Source of the DNA: Spirosoma sordidisoli
Lineage (GTDB): Bacteria > Bacteroidota > Bacteroidia > Cytophagales > Spirosomataceae
Assembly: GCF_004138325.1 (NCBI RefSeq)
Contig: NZ_SBLB01000006.1
Coordinates: 1-64,000, forward strand
Direction of reading: 5' to 3'
DNA: 64,000 nucleotides
The notes beneath the pieces are model-generated. The model had not been told where the DNA came from and searched no databases. It was given only the letters and a program-made list of their open reading frames with translations. The translations under genes and the position numbers were made by a program. Positions 54,237 through 63,024 of this stretch are shown one piece after another. Within the stretch, counting starts at the first letter, position 1. Each line of letters begins with the position of its first letter.

Positions 54237-54308
54237 GTCCGCCCAATGTATCATCAGTATCCGAGGCCATCGATCGCTATACGACTTTCCTGGTCTGTAT
54301 AAACGAAA

Positions 54309-54339
54309 CGAGCGGCTGCCCGAAACCGACAGCCGCTCG
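54309..54339 (-). terminator. Likely terminator of AMP nucleosidase gene
   Basis: A 10-bp stem (54309-54318 with 54330-54339) lies 26 bp past the AMP nucleosidase stop and is followed on the minus strand by a weak T-rich run (TTTCGTTT). Confidence 0.65.
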
Positions 54340-54364
54340 CCTGGAAAATCCGTTCCTCCCATTG

Positions 54365-55135
54365 TTATTCGAAGCGCAGGTGCTTCACCGAATCGCCGGA
54401 CATTTCGAGTTCGAGCAGGGAGTCGATGCCAATGTCGAGGTGTTTGGTAACGAACTGTCCCGTAACCCGTTTATCACTTTCTTCGGTTTTTACCCCCTCG
54501 GGCACGAGCGGATTATCAGACACCAGTAACAGGGCGCCATGTGGAATGGAATTCGCAAAGCCAACGGTAAAGATCGTAGCCGTTTCCATATCGATCGCCA
54601 TCGCCCGGGTCTCGCGCAGGTATTCTTTGAACACTTCGTCATGCTCCCAGATGCGCCGGTTCGTGGTATAGACCGTACCCGTCCAGTAGTCGAGTTCGTG
54701 CTTCTTGATCATCGACGACACCGCCCGCTGCAACCGGAACGAAGGCAGGGCCGGAATTTCCGGACGCATGTAATCATTGCTGGTTCCTTCGCCCCGGATG
54801 GCCGCGATGGGCAGCACCAAATCGCCAATCTGGGTCTTTTTCAGCCCTCCGCACTTGCCCAGGAACAGAACCGCTTTCGGCCGGATGGCCGATAACAGGT
54901 CCATGACGGTAGCGGCCATAGCGCTACCCATACCGAAGTTGATAATGGTGATGTTATTAGCCGTAGCGGTTTGCATGGCCCGGCCCAGCCCAAAAATTTC
55001 GGTGTTGAATTTTTCCGCAAACAGCTCTACATAATTAATAAAGTTGGTCAGCAGGACATATTCGCCAAATTGCTCGATGGGGGTTCCGGTATACCGGGGC
55101 AGCCAGTTATTGACAATCTCTTCTTTCGTTTTCAT
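54365..55135 (-). CDS. amn: AMP nucleosidase
   Basis: The 256-residue product is the short Bacteroidota-type AMP nucleosidase: MKTKEEIVNNWLPRYTG, NINFGMGSAMAAT-like core (IINFGMGSAMAATVMDLL), LFLGKCGGL, GEGTSNDYM and AIDMETATIFTVGF with the catalytic Glu/Asp region. It cleaves AMP to adenine and ribose-5-phosphate, regulating purine levels. It lacks the N-terminal regulatory domain of E. coli Amn. The neighbouring HsdR-N-like gene is divergent. Confidence 0.9.
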   Translation of the reverse strand: MKTKEEIVNNWLPRYTGTPIEQFGEYVLLTNFINYVELFAEKFNTEIFGLGRAMQTATANNITIINFGMGSAMAATVMDLLSAIRPKAVLFLGKCGGLKKTQIGDLVLPIAAIRGEGTSNDYMRPEIPALPSFRLQRAVSSMIKKHELDYWTGTVYTTNRRIWEHDEVFKEYLRETRAMAIDMETATIFTVGFANSIPHGALLLVSDNPLVPEGVKTEESDKRVTGQFVTKHLDIGIDSLLELEMSGDSVKHLRFE

Positions 55136-55228
55136 AGGTACAAAGTGGGATTAAAAAGAGCAGCCTATTATTGCCGGGAGTGAGCCAAATTGCTGGTGTA
55201 TTATTCCCGGTTGTCGATGCTTTCTCTG

Positions 55229-55236
55229 TATTTTTG
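55229..55236 (+). promoter_or_regulatory. Candidate -7 element (TATTTTTG) just upstream of the HsdR-N-like gene
   Basis: TATTTTTG fits TAnnTTTG and lies 4 nt before ATG 55241. It supports ATG 55241 over the earlier in-frame start and suggests a nearly leaderless transcript. A TTG at 55211-55213 lies 15 bases upstream, shorter than the usual spacing. Confidence 0.5.
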
Positions 55237-55240
55237 GGGT

Positions 55241-55687
55241 ATGCTTGCGTTGAACCTGCCCCCTTTTGATCACAAAACTAAGCAAGTCGAAGGGAAACCG
55301 TATATTTTCGACTTACTCCGCCGGAAGTATGTCCGGCTCTCGCCCGAGGAGTGGGTTCGGCAACATATTGTCAACCTGCTGCTGACGCATTACGCCTACC
55401 CGAAGGCCCTTATCCGAACCGAAGGCGGGCTTACGCTCAACCAGACGCAGAAACGGACCGATGTAGTGGCCTTTGACCGGCAGGGGCAACCGTTTCTGGT
55501 CGTTGAATGCAAAGCCCCCCACGTGCCGCTGACCCAGGCCGTTTTTGATCAGATTACCCGCTATAACCACATTCACCGGGCGCCGTATATCGTTGTTTCC
55601 AACGGGCTGACCCACTACTGCTGCTGCATTGACCACGACACGGCCGAAATCCGTTTCCTAGACGATTTTCCGGCGTTCGGAGCCTAG
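55241..55687 (+). CDS. HsdR N-terminal-like PD-(D/E)XK domain protein
   Basis: The 148-residue product starts MLALNLPPFDHK, the usual start of a stand-alone Bacteroidota family resembling the N-terminus of type I restriction subunits. Motifs fit the PD-(D/E)XK fold: KRTDVVAFD with Asp74, LVVECKAP with Glu89-x-Lys91, and FDQITRY with Gln104 and Tyr108 (QxxxY). There is no helicase part, hsdM or hsdS, so this is not a complete restriction system. The role is unknown; a nuclease for DNA repair is plausible. Confidence 0.82.
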   Translation: MLALNLPPFDHKTKQVEGKPYIFDLLRRKYVRLSPEEWVRQHIVNLLLTHYAYPKALIRTEGGLTLNQTQKRTDVVAFDRQGQPFLVVECKAPHVPLTQAVFDQITRYNHIHRAPYIVVSNGLTHYCCCIDHDTAEIRFLDDFPAFGA

Positions 55688-55749
55688 CAAAACGCCCCGG
55701 TACCGTACGGGGCCAGGGCGTTCGTAGCATCGGATAAAGGTGGCCTAAG

Positions 55750-56622
55750 TTACTGATTCACAACGGCCGTGAGTGCCCCACTACCCGCCCGCAACCGCGC
55801 CACCCGGATTCCCGATAGTCGCTTATGATACAGCACATAGTCGCTTAGCGGCTGGGCGGTAATCATGACCTGGCCCTGCTCCGACGATGCGTGCAGGAGG
55901 TGAATACGACCGTTTGGCTGACGAACGGCCAGCCCAACGTGTTTCATATCGAGACCCGGACGGGCCGCGGTCAGCATCACAATGTCACCCTCGCGCAGCT
56001 GGCTCTCAGCCTGCCGGATGTTCTTCCTGGGGATGAACGCAAACGTCTGCTGGTTCAGCTCGGCTTCGGTCAGCGCCATCTGCCGGTATACTGCCGGATC
56101 ACGCAGGGCCGGGTATCGGTACGTGGCGGTTGTCATGTACGACACCGGTTTGGCCACCGACATAGCTCCCGGCAGTTCGCGGGTAACGTCGGTCAACAAC
56201 CCCTTTCGTTCGTTATCGCGGAGCCAGTCCGAAAAATAATGAAGTCGGCTGGCGTACCCGTCTATGCGGCCATTGCGGTAGCGCAGCTGGGTCAGATACT
56301 GCTGAAAGCTACGTTCGAGCTGCGCGGGCGTCGCTTTTGCCGACAGCTCGAACCGCGCCAGTGAAAGCGCCAGCACCGTTTCGAGGTAGGTCGTACAGTC
56401 GAAGGCGTCTACATTGACCACCAGCTGCTCGGTCGCGTTCAGGTCGAGCGTATTGGCTACGTACGGCTTACCGATCAATTGCTTGCCGACCTGCACGGCC
56501 GTTTCGGCGGGTGTTTTTCCGCCGGCACTGGCCCACTGACTCAGCTTCACCGCTATCGGTTCCTGAGCCAGCGAAGCCGTTGCTATGGTTAAAAGTACGC
56601 CCAGGGTAAACCTTTTTTTCAT
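55750..56622 (-). CDS. DUF1460 family exported protein (NlpC/P60-like fold)
   Basis: The 290-residue protein has a signal peptide (RFTLGVLLTIATASLAQ) and the DUF1460 pattern: LVVNVDAFDCTTYLETVLALSL with the likely catalytic Cys, YLTQLRYRNGRIDGYASRLHYFSDW, LREGDIVMLTA and DMKHVGLAVRQPNGRIHLLHAS with the His. The family has an NlpC/P60-like papain fold and is thought to act as a cell wall amidase or peptidase. It is transcribed alone, convergent with the HsdR-N-like gene. Confidence 0.9.
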   Translation of the reverse strand: MKKRFTLGVLLTIATASLAQEPIAVKLSQWASAGGKTPAETAVQVGKQLIGKPYVANTLDLNATEQLVVNVDAFDCTTYLETVLALSLARFELSAKATPAQLERSFQQYLTQLRYRNGRIDGYASRLHYFSDWLRDNERKGLLTDVTRELPGAMSVAKPVSYMTTATYRYPALRDPAVYRQMALTEAELNQQTFAFIPRKNIRQAESQLREGDIVMLTAARPGLDMKHVGLAVRQPNGRIHLLHASSEQGQVMITAQPLSDYVLYHKRLSGIRVARLRAGSGALTAVVNQ

Positions 56623-56685
56623 AGATTGAGATAACAGTTGCCTACGTCGTATGGACGACGCAAGCCGGATAAAGTACCGATTTTG

Positions 56686-58419
56686 TCAGGCTTTAATTTC
56701 CAGCACCCGAACACTGCGGGGCGGAACAGACAGCGCAACCCCCTCGCGGCCCACAGCCTCTACCTGCGTATCGCTCAGAAAAATATCGGTGAACCGGTAA
56801 GTCCGCATGGGGTCCAGCCCCAGAGTAGCGAACGCATGGCCTGGCAGCTGAACGGTGGTTTCGTAGGTTGTATGCGCCGAGAAGTTACAGACGATCAGCA
56901 GTTTCTGGCGATCGGTATAGCGCAGGTAACTGTACAGCTGATGAGCGTCGTAGCCTATGCTCTGGCCGTTGTCGTTAGCCCACTGAAGATCGTAGAAATA
57001 ACCGTTCTGGATGGCGTCGGAGCCGTTGACGAGGTGGTTGAGCTGCTGGTAAAACGCCCGCAGCTGCCGCTGTTCGTCGGAGAGCCCCCCACCGTCGTAA
57101 CGGCCCTGCTCGCCGGGCTGCGCGTTGAGCCAGCCCTGCCACTCGGGAATGCCCCAATAATCGAAGATGGTCGTACGGCCGTCGTCGCCACTGAATCCTT
57201 CGCTGCCCTCGGCCCGAACGCCTACCTCCTGCCCGAAATACAGCAGAAACGGCCCGGTATGCATGGTAGCGGCCAGGGTCATGGCCGGCACAGCCGCCCA
57301 GGGCGTATTGGCAAAAACCCGCGAGGCAATGCGTTGCTCGTCGTGGGTTTCCAGAAACCGGAGCATGTGCTGGGCATAATCGCCCGACTGCTGCTGCCAC
57401 ACCCGCGTGAGGTCGTAGCAGGAGCCGTGACCTTCCATCAACGCCCGCAGCGCATCGTACAGCCCCACCTTATCGTAGAGATAATCAAACCCACCGTCGA
57501 AAATAAAGGGCCGGTACAGGTGCGGCTCGTAAATCTCGGCAATGAAAATAAGCCGCGGATACCGTTGTTTCACCCGTCCGATGGCCCACCGCCAGAACTC
57601 GACCGGCACCAGCTGAGCCATGTCGCAACGGAACCCGTCGACGCCTTTGTCGGACCAGAACAACAGGATGTCGAGCATCTGCTGCCAGGTGGCCGGTATC
57701 GGGTCGAAATGACGGCTGCCGTCGAAGACATTGATCCCGTAGTTGAGCTTTACAGTCTCATACCAGTCGTTGCTATCGGGCGTGGCCGTAATGGAGCCCG
57801 ACCCGGTAACCTTGGCCGGGTATTCGTGCAGCCGGGCGGGGCCATTGGTGTTCCCGGCCGGGGCTACAAAAGTCTGACCGGGCAGGTAATAGAAATTATT
57901 ATCGGGCGCAAAGCCAACCGTCGTATCGTCCTGCTCGCCCAGATCGACTACCCCCGCCGGTTTGGCGTCGGACTGGTACTGCCGCGCCACGTGGTTCGGT
58001 ACAAAGTCGATGATGACCCGCAGTCCGTGTGCATGGGTCCGCTCGATCAGGGCGTCGAATTCGGCCATCCGATTCGGCACCTCAACGGCCAGATCAGGGT
58101 CGACATCATAATAATCGCTGACCGAGTAGGGAGAACCCGCACGGCCTTTGACCACGGCCGGATCGTGGGGTTGAATGCCATATGCTGCGTAATCGGTCTG
58201 GGTAGCGTGCTCCAGCACCCCCGTATACCAGACGTGCGAGGCCCCAAACTGCCGGATACTCCGTAACGCTGCGTCGTTGATGTCGGCGAATGTTCCGGAC
58301 CCGTTCTCCGACTTTTCGCCATGGGGGCGGTTGGTGGTATTCGTGTTACCGAACAGCCGGGTAAAAATCTGGTAGATAATAAGTTTGTCCATTACGGGGA
58401 CAACGGACGTCGTATTCAT
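56686..58419 (-). CDS. GH13 alpha-amylase family protein, cytoplasmic
   Basis: The 577-residue protein starts at ATG 58419 or ATG 58392 (MDKLIIYQIFTRLFG) without a signal peptide. The TIM-barrel motifs are intact: VIIDFVPNHVAR, GVDGFRCDMAQL with nucleophile Asp266, FIAEIYE with acid/base Glu295, and FLETHDEQR with His359-Asp360. Family members hydrolyse or transfer alpha-1,4-glucosyl units. The insertion after VPNHV and the long DSNDWYETVKLNYG segment are typical of a Bacteroidota subgroup of unknown specificity. It is divergent from the SusA-like enzyme and lies close to the beta-phosphoglucomutase gene, which suggests a shared role in alpha-glucan use. Confidence 0.9.
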   Translation of the reverse strand: MNTTSVVPVMDKLIIYQIFTRLFGNTNTTNRPHGEKSENGSGTFADINDAALRSIRQFGASHVWYTGVLEHATQTDYAAYGIQPHDPAVVKGRAGSPYSVSDYYDVDPDLAVEVPNRMAEFDALIERTHAHGLRVIIDFVPNHVARQYQSDAKPAGVVDLGEQDDTTVGFAPDNNFYYLPGQTFVAPAGNTNGPARLHEYPAKVTGSGSITATPDSNDWYETVKLNYGINVFDGSRHFDPIPATWQQMLDILLFWSDKGVDGFRCDMAQLVPVEFWRWAIGRVKQRYPRLIFIAEIYEPHLYRPFIFDGGFDYLYDKVGLYDALRALMEGHGSCYDLTRVWQQQSGDYAQHMLRFLETHDEQRIASRVFANTPWAAVPAMTLAATMHTGPFLLYFGQEVGVRAEGSEGFSGDDGRTTIFDYWGIPEWQGWLNAQPGEQGRYDGGGLSDEQRQLRAFYQQLNHLVNGSDAIQNGYFYDLQWANDNGQSIGYDAHQLYSYLRYTDRQKLLIVCNFSAHTTYETTVQLPGHAFATLGLDPMRTYRFTDIFLSDTQVEAVGREGVALSVPPRSVRVLEIKA

Positions 58420-58452
58420 GAACGAGGTTACGGCTGTTTACAGTTTATAATG

Positions 58453-58460
58453 CAAAGCTA
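58453..58460 (-). promoter_or_regulatory. Candidate -7 element (TAGCTTTG) of the GH13 gene
   Basis: On the minus strand TAGCTTTG lies 33 bases before ATG 58419. It pairs with a divergent element at 58488-58495. Confidence 0.4.
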
Positions 58461-58487
58461 TGGCCTTTTTCGCCGAAAAACTTGGGT

Positions 58488-58495
58488 TATTTTTG
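58488..58495 (+). promoter_or_regulatory. Candidate -7 element (TATTTTTG) of the SusA-like gene
   Basis: TATTTTTG on the plus strand would give a leader of about 115 nt to ATG 58617. It is 28 bp from the divergent element on the minus strand, so the two promoters may share a regulator. Confidence 0.4.
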
Positions 58496-58616
58496 CCAAC
58501 GAATAGCCCCTCGGTACGCAGGCAGGCCGCTGACAGGGGTAACCAAACCGGCGCCCGTCGGCCAGATCGCCTGCTACGCCTGGTTCGGCTTCATTTTCAT
58601 CCAGCATAACCACTAC

Positions 58617-60488
58617 ATGAGACGATCATTGTTTACACTCATCTGCGCCCTGGCCACTACGCTGGCGGCTTTTGCCCAGACCGCTCAGATCCAGCGGCTG
58701 AACCCAACCAACTGGTGGGTGGGCATGAAAAACCCGAAGCTGCAACTACTGGTCTACGGCCCCAACGCCGGTACCCTGACCTATACGGTCAACTACCCGG
58801 GGGTTAAGCTGGTCAAAGCCCATACTGTCGAGAACCCCAACTACGCGTTTCTCGACCTGACCATTGCCCCAACGGCCCGCCCCGGCACACTGAAACTGGT
58901 TGGCAAGCGCGGCACGCAGACGCTGACCCAGCCTTTTGAGCTGAAAGCCCGCAACCGCGAACCGAAAGCCCAGGGCGTAACGGCCGCCGACTTCATCTAC
59001 CTGGCCATGCCCGACCGTTTTGCCAACGGCGACCCCGGCAACGACAAATTTGCCGACCTGGCCGACCCCAACGCCGACCGGGCCAATCCGGTTTACCGCC
59101 ACGGGGGCGACCTCGCCGGAGCTGCCCAGCACCTCGACTACCTGAAAGACCTCGGCGTGACGGCCATCTGGTTTACCCCCGTACTGGAAAACAACCAGCC
59201 GCTTACGAACGAAGGGGGCCTGATGCGGTCGGCCTACCATGGGTATGGCTTCACGGACCATTACACCATTGACCGGCGCATGGGCGGCAACGAAGGGTAT
59301 AAGGAATTTGTCAGGAAAGCCCATGCCGCCGGCATCAAGGTTGTTCAGGACGCCGTGTATAACCACGTCGGTATTAACCACTGGTTCCTGAAAGACATGC
59401 CGATGAAAGACTGGCTCCACCAATGGCCTACCTACACCAATACGTCGTACAAATACCAGCCCATTACCGACCCGCACGGCGCCGAAAGCGATCGGCGCGT
59501 GTCGCTCGATGGCTGGTTCGTACCGCACCTGCCCGACCTCAACCAGAACAATCCGTTTCTGGCCAACTTCCTGATTCAGCACGCCATCTGGTCGGTCGAA
59601 GAGTTTGGGGTCGATGCCTGGCGGGTCGACACGTACATGTATAACGACCAGCCATTTATGAACCGCTGTAACGCGGCCCTGCTGGAACAATACCCCAACA
59701 TCCACATCTTTGGCGAATCGTGGGTCAACAACGTAGTCGATCAGGCCTATTACACCCGCAACAAAATCGATTTTCCGTTCAAATCGAACCAGCCGGGCGG
59801 CCTCGATTTTGTGGTGTATTCGGCTATTCTCGACGCGCTGAAGCAGAATTTCAGCTGGGACGATGGCGTCAACCGGTTTTACCAGGCGCTGGCGCAGGAT
59901 GCCGTTTATGCAGACCCCAGCAAGCTCGTCACCTTCCTCGACAATCACGATACCGACCGCTACCTGTCGGTCATCGGCGAAGACATCAACAAGTACAAGA
60001 TGGGGCTGACCTGGCTGCTAACCACACGCGGCATACCCAGTATGTACTACGGCACGGAAATTCTGATGAAGAATTTCAAGAACCCGTCCGATGCGGAGGT
60101 CCGGCGCGATTTTCCGGGCGGTTTTCCGGGCGATAAGGAGAACAAGTTCACGGCCGCCGGTCGCGACAAACGCGAGAACGATGCGTTCGATTTTGTGCGG
60201 AAGCTGGCCACGTACCGCAAGGCTACCCCGGCCCTGCATACCGGTAAGCTCATGCAGTATCTGCCGCAGGACGGTACGTATGTGTATTTCCGGTACGATG
60301 CCAACAAAACGGTGATGGTAGCCAGTAATACCAACGACAAAGAGATTTCGCTCGACACCGCCCGGTTTGCCGAACGCGTGGCCGGATTCCGGTCGGCCCG
60401 TAACGTGCTGACCGACGAAACCCTGTCGGACCTGAAACTGATCAAACTACCGGCCAAAACGGCCGTTGTGCTGGAACTGAAGAAGTAG
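58617..60488 (+). CDS. Exported neopullulanase/cyclomaltodextrinase (SusA-like GH13)
   Basis: The 623-residue protein begins with a signal peptide (RSLFTLICALATTLAAFAQ) and an N-terminal cyclomaltodextrinase Ig-like domain (LNPTNWWVGMKNPKLQLLVYG). The GH13 barrel has VVQDAVYNHVG, GVDAWRVDTYMY with nucleophile Asp338, HIFGESWVN with acid/base Glu367, and FLDNHDTDR. In Bacteroides SusA this enzyme cuts maltodextrins in the periplasm. It is followed by a long hairpin and the beta-phosphoglucomutase gene on the same strand. Confidence 0.92.
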   Translation: MRRSLFTLICALATTLAAFAQTAQIQRLNPTNWWVGMKNPKLQLLVYGPNAGTLTYTVNYPGVKLVKAHTVENPNYAFLDLTIAPTARPGTLKLVGKRGTQTLTQPFELKARNREPKAQGVTAADFIYLAMPDRFANGDPGNDKFADLADPNADRANPVYRHGGDLAGAAQHLDYLKDLGVTAIWFTPVLENNQPLTNEGGLMRSAYHGYGFTDHYTIDRRMGGNEGYKEFVRKAHAAGIKVVQDAVYNHVGINHWFLKDMPMKDWLHQWPTYTNTSYKYQPITDPHGAESDRRVSLDGWFVPHLPDLNQNNPFLANFLIQHAIWSVEEFGVDAWRVDTYMYNDQPFMNRCNAALLEQYPNIHIFGESWVNNVVDQAYYTRNKIDFPFKSNQPGGLDFVVYSAILDALKQNFSWDDGVNRFYQALAQDAVYADPSKLVTFLDNHDTDRYLSVIGEDINKYKMGLTWLLTTRGIPSMYYGTEILMKNFKNPSDAEVRRDFPGGFPGDKENKFTAAGRDKRENDAFDFVRKLATYRKATPALHTGKLMQYLPQDGTYVYFRYDANKTVMVASNTNDKEISLDTARFAERVAGFRSARNVLTDETLSDLKLIKLPAKTAVVLELKK

Positions 60489-60500
60489 TTATGCTCCTGA

Positions 60501-60554
60501 TTGTTTGTCATGGTGACCAAGCCGGCCGCCCGGCTTGGTCACCATGACAAACAA
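60501..60554. repeat. 25-bp perfect inverted repeat after the SusA-like gene
   Basis: Arms at 60501-60525 and 60530-60554 form a 25-bp perfect stem with a 4-nt loop. No T-run follows on either strand. It lies 12 nt after the stop and may end or stabilise the transcript ahead of the beta-phosphoglucomutase gene. Confidence 0.8.
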
Positions 60555-60675
60555 TGACTGCACCTTTATACCTCTGTAGACAATAGGCTTCTATAGCAGC
60601 GCTCAGCCTTATCGAAGAAGTCTACGCTTTCGTTAAAAGGCCCTACTTTTACGACTTACTACAACCTGAAACGCT

Positions 60676-61338
60676 ATGCCCATCAAGGCTTTTTTATTCG
60701 ATCTAGACGGCGTCATTGTCGACACAGCCGTATACCACTATCAGGCCTGGAAACGACTGGCCAACGAACTGGGCTTCGATATTTCAGAAGAGTTTAACGA
60801 ACGGCTCAAGGGCGTCAGCCGCACCGAGTCGCTGGATATTATACTGGCCCACGGTGGCCTGACCTTACCCGATGAGGAAAAGCTGGAACTGGCTTCCCAG
60901 AAAAACAACTGGTACCTGGATCTGGTCAGCCGCATGACCGCCGAGGACATCCTGCCCGGCGTGGCTACATTTTTCTCGCAGGTTCGCAAAGCGGGCCTGC
61001 AAACGGCGCTGGGATCGGTCAGTAAAAACGCTCCGCTCATTCTGGAGCGCATCGGTATGTCGGCGGTGTTCGACGCGGTCATCGACGGCAACAAGATCAG
61101 CAAGGGCAAACCCGACCCGGAAGTATTTACCAAAGGCGCGGCCGAGCTGGAGGTTCGTCCGGCCGAATGTGTGGTTTTCGAAGACGCCGTAGCCGGGGTA
61201 GAAGCGGGCAAACGGGGCGGCATGTTCGTGGTTGGTCTGGGGTCGCCGGAGGTGCTGACGCAGGCCGATCTGGTAGCCCCTTCGCTCGACGTACTAACGG
61301 TCGACGAGGTGCTGGCCAAAGCCAATGCGCGGCCGTAA
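60676..61338 (+). CDS. pgmB: Beta-phosphoglucomutase
   Basis: The 220-residue HAD enzyme has FLFDLDGVIVDTA at the start with the nucleophile Asp and acid/base Asp, FNERLKGVSRTESLD in the cap domain typical of beta-PGM, ALGSVSKNAPLIL, and KGKPDPEVF and VVFEDAVAGVEAGKRGG. It interconverts beta-glucose-1-phosphate and glucose-6-phosphate, normally after maltose or trehalose phosphorylase. No such phosphorylase is in the window. Confidence 0.92.
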   Translation: MPIKAFLFDLDGVIVDTAVYHYQAWKRLANELGFDISEEFNERLKGVSRTESLDIILAHGGLTLPDEEKLELASQKNNWYLDLVSRMTAEDILPGVATFFSQVRKAGLQTALGSVSKNAPLILERIGMSAVFDAVIDGNKISKGKPDPEVFTKGAAELEVRPAECVVFEDAVAGVEAGKRGGMFVVGLGSPEVLTQADLVAPSLDVLTVDEVLAKANARP

Positions 61339-61342
61339 ACCG

Positions 61343-62899
61343 CTAGCGCTCAGCTACGCCCTTGCTGGTCGGCTCGGGCGTTTTGAGCAGTTCGGTACCG
61401 GCCCAGCTTAGCCGGGCCACGCTCCCCCGCGCATCGAGCACGAAGCCTACCGCGTCGGTTCCCTCCCAGAAGTTGCTGTAGGTCAGCCGGAACGTGTCGT
61501 AATGCCAGTGATCGAGCCGGCCGGTCATCACGTCGTTGGCCGAAAAGACGAGTTTACCATCCTGCACGCTCACGCTGACCTTGCCATAGAGCGGGTCCGT
61601 ATACTGCCCGGCATAGGCCGTGAGCGGCAGCGATGGTTTTGTATTCCTGACGCGCAGGCTGTCGACCCGGCGCTCGGCCGCTTTCCGGCGCAGCTGTATA
61701 TCGCTGTACAGCTTGTAGAGATCGGCGTTCCAGTCGCGGCTGATCCCCAACGCAAACTGATCGAACGCGCGGTACATGAGCGCGTGGCGCAGTTCGGCAT
61801 GATCGAGGTTGCCCTGTATGTAAACAGCCAGTTTCTGGTCGGGGAGCTGGGCATGCATGGCGACCATGCCCGTCAGGCTCCCGGTATGGAAGTTGACCCG
61901 GTGGCCCCGGTAGTCGTGCTGGAACCAGCCCAAGGCGTAGGTTTTCCAGGTCGGTTTGGTCAGCACCTTCGAGGGGTAAAACTGGGCATCGGTCACGATT
62001 ACCTGCGGCTTGAACAGCTCGGCCCAGGTGGCGGGTTTGAGCAACTGACGGGCTTCGGCCTGTCCTGACCGATACCGGCCCGAATCGAGCATACACTGCA
62101 TCCAGAGGGCCAGATCGTCGGAACACGACCAGACCGACCCGGCCGGCCCTACCGCGTCGACGGCGCCCTCTTCGCGTTTGTTTTTAACGACCCGGACCGT
62201 ATCGTTTACCGCTACGTGTGGCCAGGCCCGGTTGGGGTCGGTCACCTCCCGAAACAGCGCTTTGGTGCGGGTCATACCCAACGGTTCGAAAATACGCTGC
62301 CGGATAAACGTTTCCCAGGGCTGGCCGCTCACTTTCTCCACCACTTTGCCGGCGGCCAGATACATGATATTCTGGTAGATGAACCCCGACCGCAGCGAGT
62401 ATACCGGTTTGACCAGCCGCATCCGATGCAGAATCTCATCGGACGGAATCTGCATAATGGTCCAGAGCAGATCGGCATTCCCAACACCGGTGTTATGGGT
62501 CAGCAGGTCGCGCACCCGCAACTCGCGCGTAACGGCCGGATCGTACAGCTGAAAATCAGGCAGGTAATTGAGGACCGGATCGTCCCAGTGGAGTTTGCCT
62601 TCGTCGACGAGCATGCCGAGACAGGCCGCCGTCATAGCTTTGGTGGTCGACGCCATGGCAAAAAGCGTTTGCGTATTGACGGGCTCCGCCTGGTTGAGCT
62701 CCCGAACGCCGTAGCCTTTCTTGAGCAGCACGGTTCCATCTTTCACCACCGTAACGGTGAGGCCCGGAACGTGCCAGTCGCGCACGGCCTGCTGTACGTA
62801 GGTGTCGTAGGCCACGACCGGATCGGCCTGCCGGGTTTTTGACTGGGCCATCAGGCAGTGGCTGCCGATGAGGAGGGTACACAACAGGGCGAGTTTCAT
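61343..62899 (-). CDS. Exported serine hydrolase of the class C beta-lactamase family
   Basis: The 518-residue protein (ATG 62899) has a signal peptide (ALLCTLLIGSHCLMAQ). MASTTKAM holds the SxxK pair Ser84-Lys87, and FIYQNIMY holds Tyr175-x-Asn177; a C-terminal beta domain (YAGQYTDPLYGKVSVSVQDGKL) is of the DUF3471 type. The family includes esterases, D-aminopeptidases and penicillin-binding proteins, and rarely real beta-lactamases. No KTG motif was identified with certainty; HTGSLTG near residue 350 is a likely equivalent. Confidence 0.85.
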   Translation of the reverse strand: MKLALLCTLLIGSHCLMAQSKTRQADPVVAYDTYVQQAVRDWHVPGLTVTVVKDGTVLLKKGYGVRELNQAEPVNTQTLFAMASTTKAMTAACLGMLVDEGKLHWDDPVLNYLPDFQLYDPAVTRELRVRDLLTHNTGVGNADLLWTIMQIPSDEILHRMRLVKPVYSLRSGFIYQNIMYLAAGKVVEKVSGQPWETFIRQRIFEPLGMTRTKALFREVTDPNRAWPHVAVNDTVRVVKNKREEGAVDAVGPAGSVWSCSDDLALWMQCMLDSGRYRSGQAEARQLLKPATWAELFKPQVIVTDAQFYPSKVLTKPTWKTYALGWFQHDYRGHRVNFHTGSLTGMVAMHAQLPDQKLAVYIQGNLDHAELRHALMYRAFDQFALGISRDWNADLYKLYSDIQLRRKAAERRVDSLRVRNTKPSLPLTAYAGQYTDPLYGKVSVSVQDGKLVFSANDVMTGRLDHWHYDTFRLTYSNFWEGTDAVGFVLDARGSVARLSWAGTELLKTPEPTSKGVAER

Positions 62900-62981
62900 A
62901 GAGGGGAGGATTGAAGAGCCAATATACACAGAGATCGACCAGTATTTTACGGATTGGCACCAATCATCAGCGCCAGGCCAT

Positions 62982-62989
62982 TAGCTTTG
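62982..62989 (+). promoter_or_regulatory. Candidate -7 element (TAGCTTTG) of the M28 peptidase gene
   Basis: TAGCTTTG fits TAnnTTTG and would give a leader of about 30 nt. A TTG upstream at 62955 is a little far for the -33 element. Confidence 0.4.
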
Positions 62990-63024
62990 CTTTTCATCCT
63001 GTTTGTGCCCAATACATCCTGACA

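Noticed and set aside
54158..54529. Plus-strand frame of 123 codons near the AMP nucleosidase gene
   Set aside because: It overlaps the end of the AMP nucleosidase gene in antisense and spans two terminator hairpins, with no domain.
56638..58266. 542-codon plus-strand frame opposite the GH13 gene
   Set aside because: The minus-strand product has all GH13 catalytic motifs; this frame is a byproduct of GC-rich codons.
58746..59948. 400-codon minus-strand frame opposite the SusA-like gene
   Set aside because: Antisense to an enzyme with intact GH13 motifs; the translation has no recognisable domain.
61343..62899. Antibiotic-resistance beta-lactamase
   Set aside because: Only the general SxxK and YxN motifs of the serine hydrolase family are seen, with an extra C-terminal domain typical of esterases or peptidases; resistance is not supported.
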